Positions 10,362-22,300 of a stretch of 64,000 nucleotides of DNA are shown here, piece after piece; the first letter of the stretch is position 1; each line of letters begins with the position of its first letter. Location of the stretch: assembly GCF_012935695.1 (NCBI RefSeq), contig NZ_CP052859.1, forward strand, positions 413,001-477,000. The letters run 5' to 3'. Below the pieces are notes generated by a model, which was not told where the DNA came from, did not search any database, and worked only from the letters and a program-made list of their open reading frames with translations. The position numbers and the translations under genes were made by a program. The DNA is from Pseudomonas sp. ADAK18 (GTDB taxonomy: Bacteria; Pseudomonadota; Gammaproteobacteria; Pseudomonadales; Pseudomonadaceae).

Positions 10362-12896
10362 ATGACCACAACCCAACCCCTGGAACTGCTGGCGCCCTTG
10401 TCCGGTGTGCTGTTGCCCTTGGACCAGGTGCCCGATCCGGTGTTTTCCAGTCGGCTGATTGGCGATGGCCTGTGTATCGACCCGACGTCGCAGACCCTCT
10501 GTGCGCCCTTGGCCGGGGTGATCAGCAATATCCAGGACAGTGGCCATGCGGTGAGTGTCACCGGCGACAACGGCGTCCAAGTGTTGATGCACATCGGCCT
10601 GGACACTGTGAACCTGGCCGGCAAAGGCTTTACCCGGCTGGTCGAGGAGGGCCAGCGGGTGGAGGCTGGTCAGCCGCTGATCGAATTTGATGCCGACTTT
10701 GTCGCGCTCCACGCTCGCAGTTTGCTGACCCTGATGTTGGTGGTCAGTGGCGAACCGTTTGTGCTGCTGACTTCGGGCACCGGGGTGGTCGATGTGGGGC
10801 AAGCGTTGCTGCGGGTGACGCCTGAGACCAGTGCTGATGAGGTGGCGGACGAAGAGGGCGATGCGCTGTTTTCCAAACCCCTGACACTGCCCAATGCCAA
10901 TGGCTTGCATGCCCGGCCGGCGGCAGTGTTTGCCCAGGCGGCGAAAGGCTTCAAGGCGAGTATTTATCTACACAAACAAACCCAGAGCGCCAATGCCAAG
11001 TCGCTGGTGGCGATCATGGCATTGCAGACGGTGCAGGGCGATACCTTGCAAGTGAGCGCGGCGGGGGATGATGCAGAGGCAGCGATCAAGGCGTTGGTGA
11101 CGTTGCTGGCCGAAGGGTGCGGCGAGACCGTGGTGGCTGCGCCTGTCGAGACCCCCGAACCGGTCGCGCCGGCTTCATCGCCGAGCCTGCTGCGGGGCGT
11201 GTGTGCGTCGCCGGGTTCGGCGTTTGGCCAAGTGGTGCAGGTGGCCGAACCGGAACTGGACATCACTGAAGCGGGTGCCGGTGAAGCCGTCGAGCGCGTT
11301 GCGCTGGTGAGCGGTCTGCTGCAGGCAACCGAGGCCCTGCAAGCGTTGCAGGCCAAGGCTGTCGGCAGCGCCCAGGCGGAGATTTTCCGTGCTCATCAAG
11401 AGTTGCTGGAAGACCCGACGTTGCTGGACCAGGCCCACGCGCTGTTGGCTCAGGGCAAGAGCGCCGCATTCGCCTGGAACAGCGCCACGGCGGCCACTGC
11501 CATGCTGTTCCAGGGCTTGGGCAGTGCGCTGCTTGCCGAGCGTGCCGCCGACTTGGCAGACGTCGGCCAGCGGGTGCTGAAGCTGATCCTCGGTGTCAAG
11601 GACAGCGCCTGGGATTTGCCGGAGCAAGCGATCCTCATCGCCGAACAACTGACCCCTTCGCAAACCGCCAGTCTCGATAGCCGCAAGGTGTTGGGTTTTG
11701 TCACGGTGGGTGGTGGCGCTACCAGCCATGTCGCGATTCTCGCCCGTGCCCTTGGCCTGCCGGCTATCTGCGGCGTACCGATGCAAGTGCTGGCGTTGGC
11801 CAACGGCAGCCAGGTACTGCTGGATGCCGACAAGGGTGAATTGCACCTGGACCCGGATTTGGCCGAGATCGAGCAATTGCAGGCCTCCCGCCAACGGCAA
11901 GTGCTGCGCCGTCAGCGTGAAGTAGAGCAGGCCTCTCTGGCCGCCACCACGCGTGACGGTCATCACGTGGAAGTGACGGCCAACGTTGCCTCGCTGCAAG
12001 AGGTCGAGCAATCGCTGTCCCTGGGCGGTGAAGGCGTGGGCCTGCTGCGTTCGGAGTTCCTCTACCTGGATCGCAACCGCGCGCCGAGCCCCGAAGAACA
12101 GGCGGGCACTTATAGCGCCATCGCCCGGGCGCTGGGGCCGGATCGCAATCTGGTGGTACGCACCCTGGACGTCGGTGGCGACAAGCCGTTGGCCTATGTG
12201 CCGATGGACAGTGAAACCAACCCATTCCTCGGGCTGCGCGGGATTCGTTTGTGCCTGGAACGTCCTGAACTGTTGCGCGAACAGTTCCGGGCGATCCTCG
12301 CCTGCGCGGGCCTGACTCGCCTGCATATCATGTTGCCGATGGTCAGTCTGCTGTCGGAATTGCGCCTGGCCCGCAAGATTCTGCAAGAGGAGGCACAGGC
12401 CCTGGGACTTACGGAACTGCCGAAACTGGGGATCATGATCGAGGTGCCCTCGGCGGCCTTGATGGCGGATCTGTTTGCACCGGAGGTGGATTTCTTCTCT
12501 ATCGGTACCAACGACCTGACCCAATACACCCTGGCCATGGACCGTGACCACCCGCGTCTGGCCAGCCAGGCTGACAGCTTTCATCCGGCGGTGCTGCGCC
12601 TGATCGCCAGCACGGTCAAGGCGGCCCATGCCCATGGCAAGTGGGTCGGCGTCTGCGGCGCCCTGGCTTCGGAGGCGCTGGCAGTGCCAATGTTGATCGG
12701 GCTGGGGGTGGATGAGTTGTCGGTCAGTGTGCCGCTGATCCCGACCATCAAGGCCACCGTGCGTGAGCTGAACCTGGCGGACTGCCAGTTGATCGCCCGC
12801 CAAGTGCTGGGCCTGGAAGAAGCCGCGCAGGTACGCGAGGCCTTGCGCCTGTACCACGCGGCGACCGTCGAAACCTCTTTGGTTGTGGAGAACTGA
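10362..12896 (+). CDS. PTS multiphosphoryl transfer protein (EIIA-Glc, HPr, EI) of the trehalose system
   Basis: Passes phosphate from phosphoenolpyruvate along EI, HPr and EIIA to the EIIB of TreP. Of 844 residues, EIIA-Glc-like spans about 1-150 with active H77 in LMHIGLDTV; HPr about 170-250 with H183 in NGLHARPAAV; EI about 280-840 with H456 in GGATSHVAILARALGLPAI and the PEP-binding part GTNDLTQYTLAMDRDHP. All three phosphorylated histidines are present. A similar protein (842 residues) sits in the nag locus at 26928, so each sugar system has its own relay. It is followed 2 bp later by the small EIIB-like gene, which suggests translational coupling. Confidence 0.93.
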   Translation: MTTTQPLELLAPLSGVLLPLDQVPDPVFSSRLIGDGLCIDPTSQTLCAPLAGVISNIQDSGHAVSVTGDNGVQVLMHIGLDTVNLAGKGFTRLVEEGQRVEAGQPLIEFDADFVALHARSLLTLMLVVSGEPFVLLTSGTGVVDVGQALLRVTPETSADEVADEEGDALFSKPLTLPNANGLHARPAAVFAQAAKGFKASIYLHKQTQSANAKSLVAIMALQTVQGDTLQVSAAGDDAEAAIKALVTLLAEGCGETVVAAPVETPEPVAPASSPSLLRGVCASPGSAFGQVVQVAEPELDITEAGAGEAVERVALVSGLLQATEALQALQAKAVGSAQAEIFRAHQELLEDPTLLDQAHALLAQGKSAAFAWNSATAATAMLFQGLGSALLAERAADLADVGQRVLKLILGVKDSAWDLPEQAILIAEQLTPSQTASLDSRKVLGFVTVGGGATSHVAILARALGLPAICGVPMQVLALANGSQVLLDADKGELHLDPDLAEIEQLQASRQRQVLRRQREVEQASLAATTRDGHHVEVTANVASLQEVEQSLSLGGEGVGLLRSEFLYLDRNRAPSPEEQAGTYSAIARALGPDRNLVVRTLDVGGDKPLAYVPMDSETNPFLGLRGIRLCLERPELLREQFRAILACAGLTRLHIMLPMVSLLSELRLARKILQEEAQALGLTELPKLGIMIEVPSAALMADLFAPEVDFFSIGTNDLTQYTLAMDRDHPRLASQADSFHPAVLRLIASTVKAAHAHGKWVGVCGALASEALAVPMLIGLGVDELSVSVPLIPTIKATVRELNLADCQLIARQVLGLEEAAQVREALRLYHAATVETSLVVEN

Positions 12897-12898
12897 GC

Positions 12899-13180
12899 AT
12901 GTTCGAGAAATTGCAGCAGGCGTTCTGGAAGGCCCTGACGCCGGACTTGATTGCCGAGACGGTTGCCGTGTCGACGGGTGAAGCACCACTGGCGCCGGGG
13001 GTGTTGAGTGCGCTGGGTGGTGCGGGCAACCTCAAGTCGCAACAACGGGTGGCATTGACTCGGGTGCGGGTGCAATTGCACGAGCCGGGGCGATTGGATG
13101 CGGTGGCGCTACGCGCGGCGGGTGTGCCGGGAGTGATGGTGCTGACGGGTGGGGTGGTGCACCTGATCACCGGACTTTAA
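12899..13180 (+). CDS. small free-standing EIIB-like protein without the phospho-cysteine
   Basis: The 93 residues contain a PTS EIIB-type domain (SALGGAGNL through HLITGL, about 40-92). The conserved phosphorylation motif CITRLRV reads ALTRVRV here, with Ala52 in place of Cys, so it cannot carry phosphate in the usual way. It most resembles the second EIIB-like domain at the C-terminus of NagE in this window, which also has Ala at that position (A505). Being directly behind the EIIA-HPr-EI gene, it may be an adaptor or regulatory subunit of the trehalose PTS; this is inference. It lies 2 bp after the preceding stop. Confidence 0.8.
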   Translation: MFEKLQQAFWKALTPDLIAETVAVSTGEAPLAPGVLSALGGAGNLKSQQRVALTRVRVQLHEPGRLDAVALRAAGVPGVMVLTGGVVHLITGL

Positions 13181-13193
13181 AGGCGAGAGCGTT

Positions 13194-13227
13194 CTTGTGG
13201 CGATCCGGCAAGCCCCCTCGCCACAAG
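13194..13227. repeat. REP-like hairpin between the PTS operon and mltF
   Basis: CTTGTGGCGA at 13194-13203 pairs with TCGCCACAAG at 13218-13227 around CCGGCAAGCCCCC. It stands between convergent gene ends and lacks a T-run, so it is a REP relative rather than a classical terminator. Confidence 0.65.
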
Positions 13228-13273
13228 AGCCCGGCTCCCGCATGGGTATTGCAGTGTTTGGGAAATCGGTGAG

Positions 13274-14905
<1,632 letters not shown>

Positions 14906-15020
14906 TTATGCCAACTGACGTCCGGCAACGGCCACTGGTGCCGTTTCGGGTGCCGTTGGCGGCGGTTTACGCTAGAATGCACGGCCTCAAAGCACACCCC
15001 TTCCCGAGGCTGTCCCGAAG

Positions 15021-18000
15021 ATGTTGATCCTGCGCGGCGCTCCTGCCCTTTCTGCCTTTCGCCACAGCAAACTCCTTGAGCAACTGAGCCAGAAAGTCCC
15101 GGCTGTCAGTGGCTTATATGCCGAATTTGCTCACTTCGCCGACGTTACCGGCGTTTTGACTTCCGACGAACAGCAAGTGCTGGCGCGCCTTCTGAAGTAC
15201 GGTCCCAGCGTCCCAGTCCAAGAGCCTAGCGGCCGCTTGTTCCTGGTTCTGCCACGGTTCGGCACCATCTCGCCCTGGTCGAGCAAGGCCAGTGACATCG
15301 CCCGCAACTGCGGCCTGGAAAAAATCCAGCGCCTGGAACGCGGGATCGCCTTCTACGTCGCGGGCCAGTTCAGCGATGCCGAGGCCGAGCTGATCGCCAG
15401 CAGCCTGCACGATCGCATGACCCAGATCATCGTTGGCCAGCTGGAACAGGCCGCCGGTCTGTTCAGCCATGCCGAGCCCAAGCCGCTGACCGCGATTGAC
15501 GTGCTCGGCGGTGGTCGCGCCGCCCTGGAAAAAGCCAACACCGAACTGGGCCTGGCCTTGGCCGAAGACGAAATTGACTACCTGGTCAACGCCTTCATCG
15601 GTCTCAAGCGCAACCCGCACGACATCGAACTGATGATGTTCGCCCAGGCCAACTCCGAGCACTGCCGTCACAAGATATTCAACGCCAGTTGGGATATCGA
15701 CGGCCAGAGCCAGGAAAAAAGCCTGTTTGGCATGATCAAGAACACTTACGTGATGCACAGCGAAGGCGTTCTGTCGGCTTATAAAGACAACGCCTCGGTG
15801 ATCGTCGGCAGCATTGCCGGTCGTTTCTTCCCGGACCCTGAAACCCGCCAGTACGGCGCGGTGCAGGAGCCGGTGCACATCCTGATGAAAGTCGAGACCC
15901 ACAACCACCCGACCGCAATTGCCCCGTTCCCGGGTGCAGCTACCGGTTCCGGCGGCGAGATTCGCGACGAAGGTGCAACCGGCCGTGGCGCCAAGCCAAA
16001 GGCTGGCCTCACCGGTTTCACCGTCTCCAACTTGCAGATCCCGGGCTTCGAACAGCCGTGGGAAGTGCCGTACGGCAAGCCTGAGCGCATCGTCACCGCG
16101 CTGGACATCATGATCGAAGGCCCGCTGGGCGGCGCTGCGTTCAACAACGAATTTGGTCGTCCGGCCCTGACCGGCTACTTCCGTACGTTCGAGCAGTCCA
16201 TCACCACCCCGCATGGCGATGAAGTGCGCGGTTACCACAAGCCGATCATGCTGGCTGGCGGTATGGGCAACATCCGTGAAGATCACGTCCAGAAGGGCGA
16301 GATCCTCGTCGGCTCCAAGCTGATCGTCCTCGGCGGCCCGGCGATGCTGATCGGCCTGGGCGGCGGCGCAGCTTCCTCGATGGCCACCGGTACCAGCTCG
16401 GCAGACCTGGACTTCGCTTCCGTTCAGCGTGAAAACCCTGAAATGGAACGCCGTTGCCAGGAAGTCATCGACCGTTGCTGGCAGTTGGGTGACAAGAACC
16501 CGATCAGCTTCATCCATGACGTCGGCGCGGGCGGTTTGTCCAACGCCTTCCCGGAGCTGGTCAACGATGGCGAGCGTGGCGGCCGTTTCGAACTGCGCAA
16601 CATTCCAAACGACGAGCCGGGCATGGCCCCGCACGAGATCTGGAGCAACGAATCCCAGGAGCGCTACGTGTTGGCGGTCGGCCCTGCCGACTTCGAACGC
16701 TTCCAGGCGATCTGCGAGCGCGAGCGCTGCCCGTTTGCCGTCGTTGGCGAAGCCACTGCCGAGCCGCAACTGACGGTCACCGACAGCCACTTCGGCAACA
16801 GCCCAGTGGACATGCCGCTGGAAGTGCTGCTGGGCAAAGCCCCGCGCATGCACCGTTCGGCCGTGCGTGAAGCCGAACTGGGCGACGATTTCGATCCGTC
16901 CACGCTGGCCATCGCCGATTGTGTGGAGCGCGTTCTGCACCACCCAGCCGTTGCCAGCAAAAGCTTCCTGATCACCATTGGCGACCGCACCATTACCGGT
17001 CTGGTTGCCCGCGATCAAATGGTTGGCCCGTGGCAGGTTCCGGTGGCTGACGTTGCCGTCACCGCCACCAGCTTCGACGTCTACACCGGTGAAGCTATGG
17101 CCATGGGCGAGCGCACACCGCTGGCCCTGCTGGACGCTCCGGCGTCGGGCCGCATGGCTATCGGTGAAACCCTGACCAACATCGCCGCTTCGCGCATTGG
17201 CAAGATCTCCGACATTAAACTGTCGGCCAACTGGATGTCCGCTGCCGGTCACCCAGGTGAAGATGCGCGTCTGTACGACACCGTGAAAGCCGTCGGTATG
17301 GAGCTGTGCCCTGAGCTGGGCATCACCATTCCGGTGGGCAAGGACTCCATGTCCATGGCCACGCGCTGGAACGATGAAGGCGTGGACAAGAGCGTCACCT
17401 CGCCGCTGTCGCTGATCGTCACCGGCTTTGCGCCAGTCACCGACATCCGCCAGACCCTGACCCCGCAACTGCGCATGGACAAGGGCACCACCGACCTGAT
17501 CCTGATCGACCTCGGTCGTGGCCAGAACCGCATGGGCGCCTCGATCCTCGCCCAGGTGCACGGCAAACTCGGCCAGCACGCTCCGGACGTCGACGACGCC
17601 GAAGACCTGAAAGCCTTCTTCGCCGTGATCCAGGGCCTGAATGCCGACGGTCATCTGCTGGCTTACCACGACCGTTCCGACGGTGGCTTGCTGACCAGCG
17701 TGGTCGAGATGGCCTTCGCCGGTCACTGCGGCCTGAGCCTGAACCTCGACGGCCTGGCGGAAACCTCCGCCGATATCGCCGCGATCCTCTTCAACGAGGA
17801 GTTGGGTGCGGTGATCCAGGTTCGCCAGGACGCCACCCCAGACGTGCTTGCACAGTTCAGCGCTGCTGGCCTGGGCGACTGTGTGTCCGTGGTTGGCCAG
17901 CCGATCAACAACGGCGAAATCAACATCGTCTTCAACGGCGAAACCGTGTTTGAAGGCCAGCGCCGTCTGCTGCAACGCCAGTGGGCAGAAACCAGCTACC

Positions 18001-18917
18001 AGATCCAGCGCCTGCGGGACAACGTCGACTGCGCCGAGCAGGAGTTCGACGTGATCCTGGAAGAAGACAACCCGGGCCTGAGCACCAAGCTCAGCTTCGA
18101 CGTCAACCAGGACATCGCCGCGCCGTACATCAAGAAAGGCATCCGCCCACAAGTTGCCGTACTGCGTGAGCAGGGCGTCAACGGCCAGGTGGAAATGGCG
18201 GCCGCGTTCGACCGTGCCGGCTTCAATGCGATCGACGTGCACATGAGCGATATCCTCGCCGGTCGCGTTGACCTCAACGAGTTCAAAGGCCTCGTAGCCT
18301 GCGGTGGTTTCTCCTACGGCGACGTGCTGGGTGCCGGTGAAGGCTGGGCCAAGTCGGCCCTGTTCAACAGCCGTGCCCGCGATGCGTTCCAGGGTTTCTT
18401 CGAGCGCAACGACAGCTTCACCCTGGGTGTGTGCAACGGTTGCCAGATGATGTCCAACCTCAGCGAACTGATCCCGGGCAGCGAGTTCTGGCCGCACTTC
18501 GTGCGTAACCGTTCCGAGCAGTTCGAAGCCCGTGTTGCGATGGTTCAGGTGCAGGAGTCCAACTCGATCTTCCTGCAGGGCATGGCCGGTTCGCGTATGC
18601 CAATCGCCATTGCTCACGGTGAAGGCCATGCGGAATTCTCCAGCGAAGAAGCCTTGCTGGAAGCTGACCTGTCCGGTTGCGTGGCGATGCGTTTCGTCGA
18701 CAACCACGGCAAGGTCACCGAGAGCTACCCGGCCAACCCGAACGGCTCGCCGCGCGGGATCACCGGGCTGACCAGCCGCGACGGTCGCGTCACCATCATG
18801 ATGCCGCACCCGGAGCGTGTATTCCGCGCCGTGCAGAACTCGTGGCGCCCGGAAGAGTGGAACGAAGACGGCGCGTGGATGCGCATGTTCCGTAACGCTC
18901 GCGTGTGGGTGAACTAA
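15021..18917 (+). CDS. purL: phosphoribosylformylglycinamidine synthase
   Basis: Converts FGAR to FGAM with glutamine and ATP in purine synthesis. The 1298-residue single-chain form is typical of gamma-proteobacteria: an N-terminal PurS-like part, two AIRS-type synthetase halves (motifs [11 protein letters not shown] and [16 protein letters not shown] near residues 210-310) and a C-terminal class I glutaminase with nucleophile C1138 in GVCNGCQMM and the HGEGHAEF and PHPERVFR histidines. The length is normal. A possible -10 TAGAAT sits at 14973-14978 but no convincing -35 was found. The next gene starts 4 bp after the stop. Confidence 0.97.
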   Translation: MLILRGAPALSAFRHSKLLEQLSQKVPAVSGLYAEFAHFADVTGVLTSDEQQVLARLLKYGPSVPVQEPSGRLFLVLPRFGTISPWSSKASDIARNCGLEKIQRLERGIAFYVAGQFSDAEAELIASSLHDRMTQIIVGQLEQAAGLFSHAEPKPLTAIDVLGGGRAALEKANTELGLALAEDEIDYLVNAFIGLKRNPHDIELMMFAQANSEHCRHKIFNASWDIDGQSQEKSLFGMIKNTYVMHSEGVLSAYKDNASVIVGSIAGRFFPDPETRQYGAVQEPVHILMKVETHNHPTAIAPFPGAATGSGGEIRDEGATGRGAKPKAGLTGFTVSNLQIPGFEQPWEVPYGKPERIVTALDIMIEGPLGGAAFNNEFGRPALTGYFRTFEQSITTPHGDEVRGYHKPIMLAGGMGNIREDHVQKGEILVGSKLIVLGGPAMLIGLGGGAASSMATGTSSADLDFASVQRENPEMERRCQEVIDRCWQLGDKNPISFIHDVGAGGLSNAFPELVNDGERGGRFELRNIPNDEPGMAPHEIWSNESQERYVLAVGPADFERFQAICERERCPFAVVGEATAEPQLTVTDSHFGNSPVDMPLEVLLGKAPRMHRSAVREAELGDDFDPSTLAIADCVERVLHHPAVASKSFLITIGDRTITGLVARDQMVGPWQVPVADVAVTATSFDVYTGEAMAMGERTPLALLDAPASGRMAIGETLTNIAASRIGKISDIKLSANWMSAAGHPGEDARLYDTVKAVGMELCPELGITIPVGKDSMSMATRWNDEGVDKSVTSPLSLIVTGFAPVTDIRQTLTPQLRMDKGTTDLILIDLGRGQNRMGASILAQVHGKLGQHAPDVDDAEDLKAFFAVIQGLNADGHLLAYHDRSDGGLLTSVVEMAFAGHCGLSLNLDGLAETSADIAAILFNEELGAVIQVRQDATPDVLAQFSAAGLGDCVSVVGQPINNGEINIVFNGETVFEGQRRLLQRQWAETSYQIQRLRDNVDCAEQEFDVILEEDNPGLSTKLSFDVNQDIAAPYIKKGIRPQVAVLREQGVNGQVEMAAAFDRAGFNAIDVHMSDILAGRVDLNEFKGLVACGGFSYGDVLGAGEGWAKSALFNSRARDAFQGFFERNDSFTLGVCNGCQMMSNLSELIPGSEFWPHFVRNRSEQFEARVAMVQVQESNSIFLQGMAGSRMPIAIAHGEGHAEFSSEEALLEADLSGCVAMRFVDNHGKVTESYPANPNGSPRGITGLTSRDGRVTIMMPHPERVFRAVQNSWRPEEWNEDGAWMRMFRNARVWVN

Positions 18918-18921
18918 GGCG

Positions 18922-19233
18922 GTGTACAAGCTCAGCTTCTTTGTGCCCGACAGCCATGTGGAGACGGTGAAAGCCGCCGTCTTCGCAGCCGGTGGCGGGC
19001 GCATCGGCACCTACGACAGCTGCGCCTGGCAAGTGCTGGGCCGAGGCCAATTCCGGCCGATGGATGGCAGTCAGCCGTTTATCGGCCAGATCGGGCAGGT
19101 TGAAGTGGTCGAGGAATGGAAAGTTGAGCTGGTGGTGGCGAATGAGTTGATCGTGGCGGTAGTGGCTGCGTTGAAGCTCAGTCATCCCTATGAGACACCG
19201 GCGTATGAGGTATGGCAGTTGGCGGATTTCTGA
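18922..19233 (+). CDS. NIF3/YqfO-like small protein
   Basis: The 103 residues match the compact Pseudomonas proteins named YqfO family or NGG1p-interacting factor 3, related to the CutA/PII-like domain inserted in some NIF3 proteins. Visible conserved parts are KLSFFVPDSHVETVKAAVF, CAWQVLGRGQFRPMDGSQPFIG and SHPYETPAYEVWQL. The role is unknown; metal or small-ligand binding is inferred from the fold family. It uses a GTG start 4 bp after purL, so it is probably translated by coupling; no separate Shine-Dalgarno is at normal spacing. Confidence 0.8.
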   Translation: MYKLSFFVPDSHVETVKAAVFAAGGGRIGTYDSCAWQVLGRGQFRPMDGSQPFIGQIGQVEVVEEWKVELVVANELIVAVVAALKLSHPYETPAYEVWQLADF

Positions 19234-19247
19234 TCCGTTCGTTGTTG

Positions 19248-19287
19248 AAAAAAAGCCGCTGATCGTTACCGATTCAGCGGCTTTTTT
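19248..19287. terminator. bidirectional intrinsic terminator
   Basis: Stem GCCGCTGA / TCAGCGGC with loop TCGTTACCGAT, preceded by A7 and followed by T6. It can end purL-yqfO transcription on plus and, from about 90 bp downstream, the large toxin-like gene on minus. Confidence 0.9.
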
Positions 19288-19373
19288 ACGTGGGTTTTCG
19301 TTGTCTGACGGTGGGATACCCTGTAATCATTTCCTCGCACGGTATGAGCGCTATCGCACCCGCAGGCTGCGCT

Positions 19374-22300
19374 TTATGGCGCCGGTGTCAGGCGTACTTT
19401 CGCTTTAAGCATGTCAATCAGCATTGACTGATATTCGAAGTACTGTTCTTTCATGTCCCAGCGATCAATAAAAAACAACCCTTTATCGTTCACTTGAATG
19501 GGTGTGGACTCGATTTTTCCAGTACTGGAGTAGTGCACCAGGTTGGTCTCGATGGCCGAAGGGCGTTCGATCAGGAAGTGCCCGGGAACTTTTAATCTTG
19601 ACCTGTCGATAGAGATAATGGGAGCAGGTGCCCGGTTTCCGGCGATGGCCTCCTCCAGTTTGAAATCGCTGCGCAGCGCGGGCCATCCCGTTTCTTCAAT
19701 CACTGTTTCCCAGGCGGCACGGTGAATTTTTCTGCCCAACCCTGGGGCAACATCCCTGACCTCAAGGCTGACTGTCCCCAGTATTTCTGCTAGCCCTGGT
19801 ACCCCCACGTGGTAATTGCCGTGGGCGTTGCCGACGAAGGCGATCCATTTATGAGGCCCTTGCGCGGCTTGGTCGGCTTGTATGACGCGCGAGGCAAAGT
19901 AGTTGAACATCTTGGTCCTGGCCTCATATTTGGCGCCTACGCCTTTGAGGTTATAGCTGGCGGTACAGTCGAGGGCTTTGACACGGATGCCGTATTTGCT
20001 GGCGGCTTGGTAGACCTCTGAGTAGGTGTTACTGCCGCCGTAATGGAGGGGCATGTGGCCTCTGTCCTGGCTTTTCAGGTATCTCTTGAGTTTGTCTGGA
20101 AGCCTCTGGGTTTTATGGAACACGTCCAGTTCAGCTTGATGCAGATCGGTACACAGATGTTCGACATAGAGCGTCTTGAAGCCCAACTTCTGGATTTCTT
20201 TCATATCAGTTATCAGTAGTTTCTTGCTCGACTGCGCAGAGTGGGACTCGCCCAATACAAGTCCTGGCAAGTTGCTGTCACTGATCTCTTTTAGAAAGGA
20301 TTCAGGTGTGGTGCTTTCCGTTATCGTAGGCAGTGCTGGGCGAGAAGGGGGTGTGTAGTCGGTAAAGAAACGTTCAGCCTTGTCTTGCAGCCTGGTTCGC
20401 GCATTGGCGAATACAGAGAGCGCTTTACGACTGTCCTCATTGCGATAACTGTAAATGGGGTTCAGGCCATTTGGGGTGTAGTACTGGCGATCAATCTCAT
20501 CCCTCATTGAGATGGGAATATCAAATTCGTTGACACTGTGTGCAGCGGTCGCAACTTCAGCCGCTGGTTCGACTTGCCTGGCGCCAGCGATCGGCTCGGG
20601 TACTTTGTAGGATGTTTCCAGCGTTATGCGATAGTCGCCCTTGGCCAGCGCATCACCGGTTATCGCGCCGGCCGTGTCTGTCCAGAGGCCTATAGGCTGG
20701 TTCGGACCGACATCTTCAATACGCACAGCGATCGTATTCTTTTGCAGATCGGCAAGGCCTGGTATCTCGTTGAACGTGCGCATTCTGGATTGATCCACCA
20801 AGGCGATCCAGCGCCCGTCGGGCTCGGTTTTGGCGTCGATCTCAATGACCTTGTGGGAATAGAAGTTCCTGACTGCATTGTCCCGCGGGATCGTCACCGG
20901 AGCGTCGTTGAATTGCAGGACATCGTCCAGGTGATAGGACGTGGATGCATCCAGCGCGTTGATCTTCATTTTCTTTTCTTGAGCCGTGCGTACCAGGGCA
21001 CGGTAGGAGTACTCGGCGTTCTCGGCAAAACCCATTGCTTGATCGATGCTTCTTAAATGCTCCGCGATGTGTTGCCAGGTTCCATTTTGGTTGAGTTTTT
21101 TCAGTTTTGGACGGAACACGTCGATGGGCAGGTATTCCACATACAGTCGCTTGAAGCCTTTCTTGACCAGGGTGTCCATTTCCATGATCAGCAGCTGTTT
21201 ACTGGCGATGGAACCCGGTACCGCGCCGATGACCAGGTTCTTATCTCCGGCAAAAACGTCGCTGTCGAGCAACTGCTTGAAGGTAGTGCTGGCCTCAATG
21301 GTGGGGGCCTCGGTGCGGGCGGGCAGCGGGGGAAGGTTCTTGAAAAAGTCCTGGGCATCCTTCTCCAGGAGTTGGGTTTTTTTCAAGTAGGCTTCGTGAA
21401 GATCATTCACATCGAGAGCTGCACTTCTTCGCGCTTGTTCCTGCGTGATGGTCAACCACTCTTTGTTTTCCAGTATGGAGGCGCGTTTCTTGGGATTGAG
21501 GATGATTTCAAGTTCAACCACGTAGTTTTCCGGTACCTCATATTGTTTCAACGGCTGAGGCGTATCGGGCAATTTTTCATACTTCGGCGCGCCTCCGACG
21601 ACGCCGGTACGGCGCCAGACGCCTTGCGCATCGGGTGCGGCCACGCGGGTGGTGGAGACCATCCTGCCGCTGACTGGGTCAAGCCGATACAGCAAATAGC
21701 GACCGATGGCGTCTGGCGTATTTTTCGCCCAAAGGACCTCTCCCGCGAACAGCACCGCTTGCATGCCCGCAGGCGCAGGCGACGTTGGCTCCAGTGGGCG
21801 GATCAGCTTAATGGCCTCACTCGACGCTGCGCTTACCGGGGCTCGGTGCAGGACAGGTTTTGCCAGCTGTTTAAGCGAGAACAACGCCGGTCGCAGGTCG
21901 GTGAACGCTGCCCCGGCGCTGTTGAGCACGTAGCCGATCAAATGCTCCAGGGCGGCACCGGTATCGCCTTGATGATAAGCGTGCAAGGCCAGCATGCCGT
22001 CCTTGAACGCCAATAACATACCGAGGCTCAGGCTAAGGGTTGGAAACGGCGCAGTGGCAATCGCAGTGACCCATTCCACGCAGGACCACAGGATGCCGGT
22101 GATCATTTGGCTGCGATTGGCGGTGGTCCCTTCAACGTCGTCGATCTTGCGCTGCTGCTTCATGTCGTACAGCGCGTGGCGCAGATCAAGAAGCGGTACT
22201 TTCGAGCGGGTCGAGTCATAGCGTGCCGGGCTGACGTCGGTTTTATTCAGATCCTCGGGCAGTTGGCGCTTGGCATCCTCCAGGAAGGCCCGCACCCTGG

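Noticed and set aside
15114..19010. 1298-residue open frame antisense to purL
   Set aside because: It exactly shadows purL, is rich in the His/Val/Gln composition that antisense high-GC frames show, and has no domain signs.
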